Source: Thermoproteota archaeon
GTDB lineage: Archaea; Korarchaeota; Korarchaeia; Korarchaeales; Korarchaeaceae
Assembly (NCBI GenBank): GCA_027491395.1
Contig: JAOZFI010000041.1
Span: 84,378 to 148,377, forward strand
Length of the DNA stretch: 64,000 nucleotides
Direction of reading: 5' to 3'
Made by a program: the position numbers and the translations under genes. Below are positions 42,221-50,620 of this stretch, piece after piece. Below the pieces are notes generated by a model that was given only the letters and a program-made list of their open reading frames with translations, was not told the origin of the DNA and made no database searches. Each line of letters begins with the position of its first letter. Position 1 is the first letter of the stretch.

Positions 42221-42357
42221 GGGGTCGCCCGGCCCTTGGCGGGCTTAGCCCGATGTGCGGGCTATGGCCTACCACCGAAGTGGAAGGGGCCCTAAATTGG
42301 CCCCGATCTCGGGCGTCCTCAGGACGCCTCCCTCCGGACACCGTGCCGAGCGACCCC
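42221..42357 (+). ncRNA. Structured GC-rich RNA of unknown family
   Basis: About 137 nt, clearly more G/C-rich than neighbouring non-coding DNA. A closing stem pairs 42221-42228 with 42350-42357 (GGGGTCGC/GCGACCCC) and continues with CGGC/GCCG (42230-42233 with 42345-42348). Inside are perfect hairpins: 42246-42252 with 42258-42264, 42272-42275 with 42280-42283, 42286-42291 with 42299-42304, and 42312-42318 with 42322-42328. It could be a free RNA or a riboswitch-like leader of the radical SAM gene, whose RBS starts at 42378. I see no conserved RNase P, SRP, 5S or tRNA motif. Confidence 0.65.
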
Positions 42358-42385
42358 CCGCACCTCCACCTCCTTCGGTGATAGC

Positions 42386-43453
42386 ATGGCATGGTTCCTG
42401 AGGCCAGACGCTTTCTCGGCCTTCGAGAACGAGGAGATAAGGGACACAATACCGAGGTACATAAGAGTGGTGAGGAGGGAGGAACCTCCCCTCTTCAGAC
42501 TGACTCAGAGGATCTTCTTGGATGTGGGCGACGATCCTTGGGCCACTCACGACGAGGGACTCCAGATACTCTCGAAATGCGTGGTAGAGGGAGGATGCCC
42601 TAAGGAGAAGAGAGATGGGAGAACCTCCTTGCTCGAACTCAAGGCACTCTTGGCCAAGGACCTGCTCCGAGAGTGCAGGCTGTGCGAGTGGAAGTGCGGT
42701 GTGAACAGACTTGAAGGGGAGATAGGTGTCTGCAGGGTCCGAGACTCACGAGTGGCGAGCGCCTTCATTCACATGGGAGAGGAGGCCCCTATAACCCCTT
42801 CTGGAACTATATTCTTTACCGGATGCAACTTCAGGTGCATCTTTTGTCAGAACTGGGATATATCCCAATTCCCTGAATCAGGCAAGCGGGTGGACGAACG
42901 GGAACTTGCGTCTATTATGGACGAGCTGAGGAGGCAGGGCGCCAGGAACATTAATCTGGTCGGAGGAGAGCCTACACCCAACCTCCCCCTGATAATCTCG
43001 TCCCTCAACCTCGTCAGGGAGAACTTCCCCGTTGTGTGGAATTCCAACATGTATATGAGCGAAGAGGCTATGAAGCTCCTGCTCGGTTTGGTGGATCTCT
43101 GGCTGCCGGACTTCAAGTACTGGAACGATGAGTGTGCTAGGAAGTACAGCGGGATCCCTCGCTACAGGGAGACCGTAACTAGGAACTTGAAAATGGCGTA
43201 CGACTATCCGCCCGGGGAGATGGTGCTGAGGCACTTGGTCCTTCCTGGGCACTTGAACTGCTGCACGGAACCAATCTTGAGGTGGATCTCCGATAACATC
43301 CCCGACATATTGGTGAACATAATGGATCAGTACAGGCCCGAGTACAGGGCCAGCAAGTTCGACGAGATAAACAGGAGGGTGACTACTGAGGAGATGACGA
43401 GGGCCTATCGGCTAGCTGATGAACTGGGCCTGAAATGGAGATCCGTCAGCTGA
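42386..43453 (+). CDS. Radical SAM protein, COG1313/PflX-like
   Basis: 355 aa. An N-terminal segment with Cys pairs (CRLCEWKCGVNRLEGEIGVCRV) precedes the radical SAM motif TGCNFRCIFCQN (about residue 145), then LVGGEPTPNLP and PDFKYWNDECARKYSGIP. This matches COG1313, pyruvate-formate-lyase-activase-like proteins of unknown substrate. The ATG 42386 has GGTGAT at 42378-42383. If transcribed from 42221 it would carry a long structured leader. Confidence 0.88.
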   Translation: MAWFLRPDAFSAFENEEIRDTIPRYIRVVRREEPPLFRLTQRIFLDVGDDPWATHDEGLQILSKCVVEGGCPKEKRDGRTSLLELKALLAKDLLRECRLCEWKCGVNRLEGEIGVCRVRDSRVASAFIHMGEEAPITPSGTIFFTGCNFRCIFCQNWDISQFPESGKRVDERELASIMDELRRQGARNINLVGGEPTPNLPLIISSLNLVRENFPVVWNSNMYMSEEAMKLLLGLVDLWLPDFKYWNDECARKYSGIPRYRETVTRNLKMAYDYPPGEMVLRHLVLPGHLNCCTEPILRWISDNIPDILVNIMDQYRPEYRASKFDEINRRVTTEEMTRAYRLADELGLKWRSVS

Positions 43454-44015
43454 TCGTGAGCAGGAGCCTGACAATCTTCCACCTCAAGTCCTCTAGGCTC
43501 CCCTCATTCAGGATGAAGTAGTCTGCTGCCGCGATGGCGTCCCCCAGATGGAAGGCCCTTATCTCCTCCCTATCCTCACCTAAGAATTCCTCATAACTTT
43601 CCTTGTCAAATCCCACCCTCCTCCTCTTCAGTTGCCTCAGGAATCTCAGGTTCTTGGATGCTAGTATTGCTATCGTCACCACCTTGTCGCCGAACCTGCG
43701 TTCGAACTCCTCTATCTCCTCCAAGTTCCTTATACCGTTCACTACAAATCCCTTCTCCCCGTCCAACCCCTCTATCCTTTTTATCACCAACTTAGCGATT
43801 GCTGAAGGACCGATCTTACTTCTGAGCTCAATCCCCACCTTTCTCATGTTATCTCTAGTTACTGGGAGCCCTCTTTTCCTGAGCTCGTCCAGCAATTCAT
43901 CGCTCATCCTCAAAACCCTGAACCCCAGTTCCTCCTCGATTGCCTTGGCTGCCGCATCTTTCCCGCTTCCGGGAAGCCCCACTATCAGGACTATTTTCCC
44001 ACTGATCTTTCCCAT
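43446..44015 (-). CDS. UPF0200 P-loop kinase-like protein
   Basis: 189 aa. It has a Walker A GLPGSGKD at residues 13-20, then MSDELLDELRKRGLPVTRDNMRKVGIELRSKIGPSAIAKLV, GFVVNGIRNLEEIEEFERRFG, and RRRVGFDKESYEEFLGEDREE. This fits the archaeal UPF0200 family, related to dephospho-CoA and nucleotide kinases. The substrate is unknown. Its 3' end overlaps the convergent COG1313 gene by 8 bases. Confidence 0.87.
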   Translation of the reverse strand: MGKISGKIVLIVGLPGSGKDAAAKAIEEELGFRVLRMSDELLDELRKRGLPVTRDNMRKVGIELRSKIGPSAIAKLVIKRIEGLDGEKGFVVNGIRNLEEIEEFERRFGDKVVTIAILASKNLRFLRQLKRRRVGFDKESYEEFLGEDREEIRAFHLGDAIAAADYFILNEGSLEDLRWKIVRLLLTIS

Positions 44016-44126
44016 CTAGGGGCGGGATCCCGGCATCCATATAAAGATCAGCCCACACAACGTCAGGGTTCATCCGGGGAGAGTGGTTTTAAAGAAGAGC
44101 ATTTACGGGAAACGGGGATCTAAAAA

Positions 44127-44942
44127 ATGATCTCAGTGATAGAGATAGAGGCCGTAAGTCAGGGCGAGGGTATAGTTCCCTTCACGGGGCCTCCTCTGAG
44201 GCGTGCTCTGTTTAAAGCTCTATCATCCCAGAACCCTCTACTGGCAAAGGCTTTAGAGATGTCTTCCAACAAGATATTCATCGAGGCCTTCCTCAGGGAC
44301 AGGAGGCAGTTACCGTGCGGCTTCCAAGATGATCTCGTGTATTCGGGATCTGAATACAGAGGATCGGTCATCATATTCGACGATAAGACTCTCGCAGAAG
44401 CTGTGAAGGGATGGATTTACAAGAAACCCACCATAAAGATAGGGGATGTGCCATTTAAGGTGATGGGGTACTCTTACCAAGAGATAGATATAGAGGACTT
44501 CATACAGGATCAGCCTTGCAAGAACTTCAGGATAAGGTTTCTCACTCCCACATGCTTTAGGAGGACGTCGACCCCATACTGCTACCTATATCCTAACTCC
44601 AAAATGGTGGTCTCGTCAGCATCCGCGGTCTGGAATGCACTGTCACCTAAGAAAGGGCCGGAGACCAGGATAATGTCCATGTGGGCCGATTTGAGTGTCG
44701 TGGAGACCGGATATGAGTTGTGCACTACGAAACCTGTCGAGATAAGTGAGGGCAGGACGTTGGTGGGCTTCATGGGCTGGGTCAATTACAAGGTGGTGGA
44801 TCATCCCGAATGGCACTCCGGCTCCCATGAGGAGATGGCCACGTGGCTCAACACCTACCTGAGGTTCGCGGAATTGGTGGGAGTCGGATACATGAGAAAT
44901 GCGGGATTCGGTAAGATAAGGTTCGAGGTGAAGAGGAGGTAA
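44127..44942 (+). CDS. cas6: Cas6-family CRISPR RNA endoribonuclease-like protein, orphan
   Basis: 271 aa with two ferredoxin-like RAMP halves. FRIRFLTPTCFRRTSTPYCYLYPNSKMVVSSASAVWNAL and the C-terminal glycine-rich LVGFMGWVNYKV...LNTYLRFAELVGVGYMRNAGFGKIRF are characteristic of Cas6. The first 80 residues contain no histidine, so the usual N-terminal catalytic His is missing; some crenarchaeal Cas6 also lack it. No other cas gene or CRISPR array is present in this window. It ends 4 bases before the convergent speD. Confidence 0.85.
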   Translation: MISVIEIEAVSQGEGIVPFTGPPLRRALFKALSSQNPLLAKALEMSSNKIFIEAFLRDRRQLPCGFQDDLVYSGSEYRGSVIIFDDKTLAEAVKGWIYKKPTIKIGDVPFKVMGYSYQEIDIEDFIQDQPCKNFRIRFLTPTCFRRTSTPYCYLYPNSKMVVSSASAVWNALSPKKGPETRIMSMWADLSVVETGYELCTTKPVEISEGRTLVGFMGWVNYKVVDHPEWHSGSHEEMATWLNTYLRFAELVGVGYMRNAGFGKIRFEVKRR

Positions 44943-44946
44943 CTTG

Positions 44947-45339
44947 TCAGACGAGGGCTTCCACGGGGAGCCCCCCTATCCTCTCCATGAGCGGGATACC
45001 GCTCCTCATCTCTATAGCCTTGTGCCTCTTAGCCCTGAAGATTCTCTTCAGCTCGATGAATACCTGCCAAGTGCTCTCAGCGTCCTTACAGGAAGATATC
45101 GCCACAGTGACCAGTCCGCGATCGGGCCACGTGTGCACAGCTGCGTGTGATTCTCCTATAATTGCTATGCTCAGGACGCCTCCCTCCGGCCTCCTCTGGC
45201 TTAGCACGTCGAACAGTGTGAGACCTGATCTCAGAACCGCCTCAACCAACGCGCTCTGGACGAATTCCACGTCATCGAGCATCTCAGGTTCCACATCGAG
45301 GAGCTCACCGACCACATGGAACTCAAAGGCCTTCACCAT
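44947..45339 (-). CDS. speD: S-adenosylmethionine decarboxylase proenzyme
   Basis: 130 aa from ATG 45339. An upstream in-frame ATG (45366) exists, but GGAGGTG just ahead of 45339 decides the start. SpeD cleaves itself at Ser-64 in IIGESHAAVHTWPDRG to make a pyruvoyl group; His-65, His-69 and Cys-84 (SSCKD) are also present, so this copy should be active. It makes decarboxylated SAM for spermidine, or, as in some crenarchaea, could decarboxylate arginine. It is the intact partner of the degenerate paralogue at 19270-19638. Confidence 0.88.
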   Translation of the reverse strand: MVKAFEFHVVGELLDVEPEMLDDVEFVQSALVEAVLRSGLTLFDVLSQRRPEGGVLSIAIIGESHAAVHTWPDRGLVTVAISSCKDAESTWQVFIELKRIFRAKRHKAIEMRSGIPLMERIGGLPVEALV

Positions 45340-45366
45340 TTTACCGCACCTCCACCCCCATCTCAT

Positions 45367-45745
45367 GGTGAGACCGCTCTAGCTCTTTAAAAATATTATG
45401 AAAAGAGATCTGGCAGCTTTAGAGGAGTGATAGAGCGTTTATATCCGGGTTTATAGCATCTAGAAGGGTTTCCTAGTGAGCTAGGTTAACTAAATCGAAA
45501 AAGATATTGTTAAACTCTCAATTTCAGGTTCTCACCTGTGTTCTTAAGCTTTAAGCGGTTCTTATAACTATTTTAGTTTGCAAAGATCACTAAAAATGCT
45601 CTTTTCATATCAGAACGCTTCTCATCCAATTTATGAGAACCCGATTGACTAGGAGGGGGGGAGGGGGGGAGGGGGGGTTTATATAGCTACCGATCTCGGT
45701 CCCCCCACCCCTCTCGGGTTCCCTCAAGCGATCCTTCAATCGTCC
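45367..45745. other. Intergenic region with a G-rich tract
   Basis: About 380 bases without a gene. The first part holds the speD promoter (TATA-like run at 45391-45402). The middle is A/T-rich with short inverted pieces such as the one around 45620-45640. At 45655-45677 the plus strand has three runs of seven G separated by single A, followed by TTTATATAG and then a C-rich patch (45700-45712). No CRISPR repeats were found beside cas6. A G-quadruplex is possible. Confidence 0.5.
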
Positions 45746-46789
45746 TCAGAAGAATCTCTCCAAGCTCCCGCTTATCTTGCGCTCTTCCTCCTCAGAGAAT
45801 CCCCTGACCATCCTCTCAAGCGTGGAGCTCCTGCTATCCAGTTCCGGCTCTTCGCTCAATTTGTTCGCCCTTTCTTCGACCCACTTCCTCAAGACTTCGT
45901 TGATGGCCTTTATCATGACCTCCTTCCAGCGGGACATGTCTTCCGGGTCTATCCACTCATCTAGGTCCCTCTTTCCAAGTTCGTTATAGAACTCCTTGGT
46001 GTAGGTCTCACCCGTAGGTCTCCTACCTAGTGAATAGAAGATCCAACCCAATGATATTCTCTGGGTTATCTCGGCACTGTCGCCTACTATGGAGAACTCC
46101 TCCTCTCTCAAAGCTACGAACTCGTCAACCCTAACAAGCTGACTAAGGTTGTCGTAGGTGCTCTGAGCCTCATCCTCAATCACCCTGATGGCCTCTAGGC
46201 TCATTGAGAACTGCTTTCTGAACTCCTCCACCCCCCAGCTTCCGAGTAGAATGTTGATCTTACCCCTTATGTCCACACTCATGTCGTAGAGGTAGGGTAT
46301 CAGATTGGAGAGAATGGAGTGGATCTCCTCGAGGGGCTTCTCCCCTATGACAGACGAGTTATCAGACGCTCTAGTGAGGATCTCAGGGTATTCAGAGGAA
46401 ATAGACGCGAGTTCTTTGATCCTAGGAAGCATCCTCCTGATTATGGCCGGGCCCGACGAAGCATCCAGCATTATTATGGGATTTTGCGCGAAGGCGGACG
46501 CCGTACTACCACCGGCCAGCCTGCCCAAGGTCCACAGGGAGTCCACAACTCTCCAATCTCCCCCATCATCGATTAGGACTAGGGGATCAACCCTACCGAC
46601 CCTGGGCCTGTCGGGAGACGGGGTCAGGTTAACGATGAAACCGGAGCGGACGCTCTTCCCGTCCACTTCGTGTTCTCTGGTGGCCAGAAGGGACACACCC
46701 GCCCTCATCTCAATTATCCAAGGGGACTCCTCCTTTATGGCGCTGGCGAGGTAGTCAGCGTACTTCTCCCTTTCAAGCATGCAGGACAT
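45746..46789 (-). CDS. Hypothetical protein of 347 aa
   Basis: No family recognised. The N-terminal third is beta-rich (WIIEMRAGVSLLATREHEVDGKSVRSGFIVNLTPSPDRPRVGRVDPLVLIDDGGDWRVVDSLWTLGRL); the rest is mainly helical and acidic, ending EEEERKISGSLERFF. It has no transmembrane segments or nucleotide motif. A TATA-like element at 46846-46853 precedes it. It ends near the G-tract region. Confidence 0.6.
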   Translation of the reverse strand: MSCMLEREKYADYLASAIKEESPWIIEMRAGVSLLATREHEVDGKSVRSGFIVNLTPSPDRPRVGRVDPLVLIDDGGDWRVVDSLWTLGRLAGGSTASAFAQNPIIMLDASSGPAIIRRMLPRIKELASISSEYPEILTRASDNSSVIGEKPLEEIHSILSNLIPYLYDMSVDIRGKINILLGSWGVEEFRKQFSMSLEAIRVIEDEAQSTYDNLSQLVRVDEFVALREEEFSIVGDSAEITQRISLGWIFYSLGRRPTGETYTKEFYNELGKRDLDEWIDPEDMSRWKEVMIKAINEVLRKWVEERANKLSEEPELDSRSSTLERMVRGFSEEEERKISGSLERFF

Positions 46790-46855
46790 TAACCACCCGG
46801 CACCCCCCGGGTCTCAACATACCTCCCGATGAGGACTATATAACCATCACTCAAG

Positions 46856-48118
46856 CTACGGGCCCCTCATGAACCTCTCTATGTACCTCGCGTGGAAATC
46901 CATACCCTCCAACTTGGCTATCCTGACAGACAGGTCCCCGAACTCCTTCACCAGTTCATCACTCCCCCTAACCGTCAGGACCGACTTCATGAAATCGAAC
47001 AGGGTTAGAGGACCTCTGAACCTGCTATACCTAGATGAGGGTAGTCTCTGGGGTACACCGAGGGCATAATCCGCTAGGGGAGATGGAGTGTCCCAAAGCA
47101 CAGCTCCAACATTGGTGAACCTCAGCTCCTCACCCGGATCTCCGAGCACGAGCACTCTGGCCGGGGATATAACATCTACGGCCTCTTCTAATTCCCTCCA
47201 GCCATCTAGCACTAGGACGCTGGCGTCATCGACGGCGGGCATAGAGAGGCCATCCAGTATCTCCTCTGCCTCTTTCGCGATCTCATTGGCGAGGGCCTCG
47301 TCCACCGTTAGCACCATCAGGAATGTATCTAGTCCGTGTTCAGCTTGAGACACCAACTCCCAAGCCACCCTCTCGGCGTCAACTCCCCTCCCGACGACGA
47401 CCACGTGTTCGACGGGAGAAGATGGGAAGTCCACCGCCACATCCGGGGAGACCATTCTCTTGGCTACCATGAAGAGCAGATCCCCCGTTCCGAATATCTT
47501 CTGGACCTCCTGTATCGTCGTAGTTCCGTACGCCATGGCAGCGACCGCCACAGGACCCCCGATCCTGTACATCTTCTTGACGCCTGAGAGCTTCGCGGCA
47601 GCTAGGAGATAGGGACTGACCTGACCGCCAGCAAGAGGCGGAGTGAATACGTAGATCTGATGGACGCCAGCCACTTTCGCGGGAACGGCGGTGTATATCA
47701 AAGTGGAGAAGTAGGAGAATCCCTCGCCTTCCGGAACATGAATTCCTATCCTCTCAAGGGGAATCCACCTGACGCCGTACTCGCTCTCATCTCTCCTCAC
47801 CACGAAGTCCTCCACCCTTTGCATCGAGTAGAACTCCCTGACTCTCTCCACAAGCTCCTCGATGGTGTCTAGGTCTCGGCCGATCTGGGAGAGGGCCTCA
47901 TCCATAGCATCCTCACTTACCTGAAACTCCTCCGGTGAGAGTTTAACACCGTAAAGCCTCTCAGTGAACTCGGATACGGCCTCGTCCTCCCTCAACTTGA
48001 TTTGCTCTATAATGGGCTTCACCGATTCCCTGAAAACTGCTAGATCTATCTCACGGGATTCCAGTTCGACTAGGAATTTCCACGCATCCTTACCTTTCAA
48101 AATGCGCAGGGGTATCAC
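46856..48118 (-). CDS. Histidinol dehydrogenase paralogue with altered active site
   Basis: 420 aa, HisD length and fold: YTAVPAKVAGV, KIFGTGDLLFMVAKRMVSPDVAVDFPSSPVEH, and ELVSQAEHG are easy to align. Zinc ligands Gln-258, His-261, Asp-350 and His-409 remain. The catalytic Glu-His pair of PEHL is Ala-320/Arg-321, and the later NHxLPT His is Gln-357. AGPSE is also changed. Oxidation of histidinol is therefore unlikely. No other his gene is in the window. GTG 48118 is 27 bases from a TATA-like element at 48141-48149. Confidence 0.85.
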   Translation of the reverse strand: MIPLRILKGKDAWKFLVELESREIDLAVFRESVKPIIEQIKLREDEAVSEFTERLYGVKLSPEEFQVSEDAMDEALSQIGRDLDTIEELVERVREFYSMQRVEDFVVRRDESEYGVRWIPLERIGIHVPEGEGFSYFSTLIYTAVPAKVAGVHQIYVFTPPLAGGQVSPYLLAAAKLSGVKKMYRIGGPVAVAAMAYGTTTIQEVQKIFGTGDLLFMVAKRMVSPDVAVDFPSSPVEHVVVVGRGVDAERVAWELVSQAEHGLDTFLMVLTVDEALANEIAKEAEEILDGLSMPAVDDASVLVLDGWRELEEAVDVISPARVLVLGDPGEELRFTNVGAVLWDTPSPLADYALGVPQRLPSSRYSRFRGPLTLFDFMKSVLTVRGSDELVKEFGDLSVRIAKLEGMDFHARYIERFMRGP

Positions 48119-48274
48119 CCTGCCTTATGACTGGGCTATCCTTAAAATGATGGGCGCCCTCTACCTCAGGGGGGATGAGATAGCCATCCCAGAATGAGGG
48201 GACTTTAAAAATGATTTACCCAGGGGTAATCGACCCCCACCTATGGGGCACGATATGGGCTGAAATCTCACTCG

Positions 48275-49210
48275 TTAGTATGCGAGGATCAAGCCTTTCT
48301 CCCTATAGGCTCTTATGACCTTCCTCAAACCCTCTTCCAGCTCCACCTCATACTTGAACCCCAGATCCCGCTCGGCCTTCCTCGTGTCAGCGAGCGTCCT
48401 GTAAACATAGTTCTTTATCGGGTTCTCCCTGTACTCCAGCCTCAGATCGAGGCCCAACCTCCTTATTAACTCAGCTAACTCATTAAACGAGGTCTCCTTT
48501 CCGGTACCAACGTTGTAGACCTCACAATCTTCACCCCCCTCCCAAGCCAACAGGAAGGCCCTGACAACATCTGTTACGTAGATGAAATCTCTAGTCTGCT
48601 TCCCATCACCGTATATGACGAAGGATCTGCCCTCTAGCGCGGCCCATACCATCTGAGAGGCCACATTAGCGAAGGAACTCTTAGGCCTCTCGTTGGGCCC
48701 ATAAACGCTGAACAGCCTCAGTCCCACGCTTTCCACCCCATGCAACTCATAGTAGACCTTAGCCAGTCTCTCCATCCAGTACCTCCCCTCAGTGTAGAAG
48801 TCGGTCGGGAAAACGGGCATATCCTCGGTGAAAGGAGGATCATTCCCGTTATATAGGGAGGATGTTGACGCGTAAACGACCTTTGCACCCGACTCCTTGG
48901 CGTATTCGAATATGGCGATGGCATCTCTCACCGCAAGCGAGAGGAGATCAGGATTCTCGCGATACATCGGGCTCGAAGATGGAATGCCTAAGTGGAAGAC
49001 TACATCGACGGGCGTCAATTCCCTGATGGAGGAGGAAGTCCCCTCCAAAAGTGTAGCACCCCTTTCCTTGAGGAGGTCAGCCACCTTCCTCGATCCGGTC
49101 ATGAAGTTATCGATAACGACTACCTCGGCTCCATCCTTCAGGAGCTTCGCCGTCAAGTTGCTACCTATAAACCCCGCTCCTCCCGTCACAACAGCTCTCA
49201 ATTGAAGCAC
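48275..49210 (-). CDS. NAD-dependent NDP-sugar epimerase/dehydratase
   Basis: 311 aa extended SDR. TGGAGFIGSNL is the NAD motif; VVYASTSSLYNGN carries the Ser/Thr; the catalytic tyrosine is Tyr-139 in DFYTEGRYWMERL, with Arg-143 where YxxxK has Lys. RLFSVYGPNERP, GKQTRDFIYVTDVVRA and YNVGTGKETSFNELAELI are typical of UDP-glucose 4-epimerase-like enzymes. The Lys to Arg change may reduce activity. It likely serves surface polysaccharide or glycoprotein. Start GTG 49210 (TTG 49201 possible). Confidence 0.85.
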   Translation of the reverse strand: MLQLRAVVTGGAGFIGSNLTAKLLKDGAEVVVIDNFMTGSRKVADLLKERGATLLEGTSSSIRELTPVDVVFHLGIPSSSPMYRENPDLLSLAVRDAIAIFEYAKESGAKVVYASTSSLYNGNDPPFTEDMPVFPTDFYTEGRYWMERLAKVYYELHGVESVGLRLFSVYGPNERPKSSFANVASQMVWAALEGRSFVIYGDGKQTRDFIYVTDVVRAFLLAWEGGEDCEVYNVGTGKETSFNELAELIRRLGLDLRLEYRENPIKNYVYRTLADTRKAERDLGFKYEVELEEGLRKVIRAYREKGLILAY

Positions 49211-49252
49211 CCGAATTCAGTCCAGCTGGAAAAATAATAATGTGGGAGGTGC

Positions 49253-50530
49253 TCAAGAGGCCTTGATTACCTCAATGAGATCGTCAGTCATCTTGTCGGC
49301 CTGATCCATGGTGACCGTGAGTGGAGGCTCGATCCTCACCACGTTTCCAAACATGCCGCCGGTCCCTATTATGTAACCCCTCTTGAACATACCCTCCTTT
49401 ACCTTCTTCGTGAGTTCCGGATTCGGTTTCTTCCCATCCTTGACGAGCTCAATCCCTATGAAGAGCCCTCTCCCCCTCACCTCTCCTATGGCTGGGAGGG
49501 CGGAGTCCCTGAGCTTCTCCATTATGAACTCTCCCACCTTATGGGCGTTCTCATGCAGCTTCTCCTCTAACATGACCTCTATTCCGGCGAGTCCCGCTGC
49601 GCATGCCACCGGATTGCCCGAGAACGTCACATTGTGATCTCCGGGCTCCCAAGCCTTATTTACCTCCTCCGTCGTCATGGTGCCGGCTAGTGGAAGTCCC
49701 GCTCCCAAGGCCTTGCCCATGGTCATTATATCGGCTCTGACATCCTCCCACTCGTGGGCGAAGATCTTACCAGTCCTCCCGAAGCCGCTCTGCACCTCGT
49801 CCATTATGAGGAGGACATCGTTCTCCCTAGCGATCTTCTCGAGCTCCTTCAACCAGCCATCAGGTGGGACTATTATCCCTCCCTCACCCATCACAGGCTC
49901 CATTATTATGGCGGCCACGTTCTCCGATCCTAGATGGTACCTTATGTACTCGTCCACCTTCTCTAAGGTGTAGCTCTTGCAAGTCTCCACATCTCCCGGG
50001 AACCGGAAGCAGTAGGGTGAGGGAAGGTGCACAACACCGGGATAGTTAGCGAAGTGACCCAAATGCCTCTTATACTTTCTCTCATGGGTGAGCGTGAGGG
50101 TCAGAGCCCCCCTACCGTGGAACGCGAAATCGAAAGCTATAACGTAGGCGCCGGTCTTACCCTGAACCTTCACCGAGTACTTCTTGGCCAGCTTTATCGC
50201 GCCTTCCACAGCTTCAGTACCGCTGTTAGCATAATACGTCTTTTTGAGGTCCCCAGGAGCTATTTCCGCGAGCTTCTTGGCAAGCTCGAGAGCGGGAACG
50301 TTATAATAGATCATGCCTATGTGGGCGATCTTCTCCATCTGCTCCTTAACGGCGTTGACTATCTTGGGATGCGAATGACCGTAGTTAATAACTCCGAATC
50401 CCGAGAAGAAGTCGAGATACTTGTTCCCATCAACATCCCAGATTTCAATTCCCTTGGCCCTTTCTAACACAATAGGGTATATTATTGGGTATGCACTCTG
50501 GAGGTAGGCCCTTCCATCCTCAACACTCAA
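49253..50530 (-). CDS. Class III aminotransferase (4-aminobutyrate/acetylornithine type)
   Basis: 425 aa PLP enzyme. GFGVINYGHSHPKIVNAVKEQ, NSGTEAVEGAIKLAKK, FDFAFHGRGALTLTLTHE, LLIMDEVQSGFGRTGK and the Lys in MTMGKALGAGLPLAGTMTTEE are typical of 4-aminobutyrate/ornithine aminotransferases. The donor is not clear from sequence. Next to the branched-chain amino acid transporter and in a fermenter it would feed 2-oxoglutarate/glutamate. It is downstream of livF by 90 bases. Confidence 0.9.
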   Translation of the reverse strand: MSVEDGRAYLQSAYPIIYPIVLERAKGIEIWDVDGNKYLDFFSGFGVINYGHSHPKIVNAVKEQMEKIAHIGMIYYNVPALELAKKLAEIAPGDLKKTYYANSGTEAVEGAIKLAKKYSVKVQGKTGAYVIAFDFAFHGRGALTLTLTHERKYKRHLGHFANYPGVVHLPSPYCFRFPGDVETCKSYTLEKVDEYIRYHLGSENVAAIIMEPVMGEGGIIVPPDGWLKELEKIARENDVLLIMDEVQSGFGRTGKIFAHEWEDVRADIMTMGKALGAGLPLAGTMTTEEVNKAWEPGDHNVTFSGNPVACAAGLAGIEVMLEEKLHENAHKVGEFIMEKLRDSALPAIGEVRGRGLFIGIELVKDGKKPNPELTKKVKEGMFKRGYIIGTGGMFGNVVRIEPPLTVTMDQADKMTDDLIEVIKAS

Positions 50531-50620
50531 GATACCACCTGAGAAAGCCCATTGGAATTAGTGATAAACCTAACCTCTAGCCCTATGATTTCACAAAAAG
50601 GTGGAGGAGTATAGTCCTCA

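Noticed and set aside
42221..42357. RNase P RNA, SRP RNA or 5S rRNA
   Set aside because: The conserved cores of these RNAs (for RNase P the GGAAAGUCC and ACAGAA parts, for SRP the helix 8 loop) are not present on either strand.
45367..45745. CRISPR array or leader next to cas6
   Set aside because: I looked for repeated 24-37-base units and found none; only short inverted pieces and the G-tract.
48128..48197. Protein-like reading DWAILKMMGALYLRGDEIAIPE on the plus strand
   Set aside because: It is only about 20 codons with no good start inside the intergenic space and overlaps the promoter of the HisD-like gene. Probably chance.
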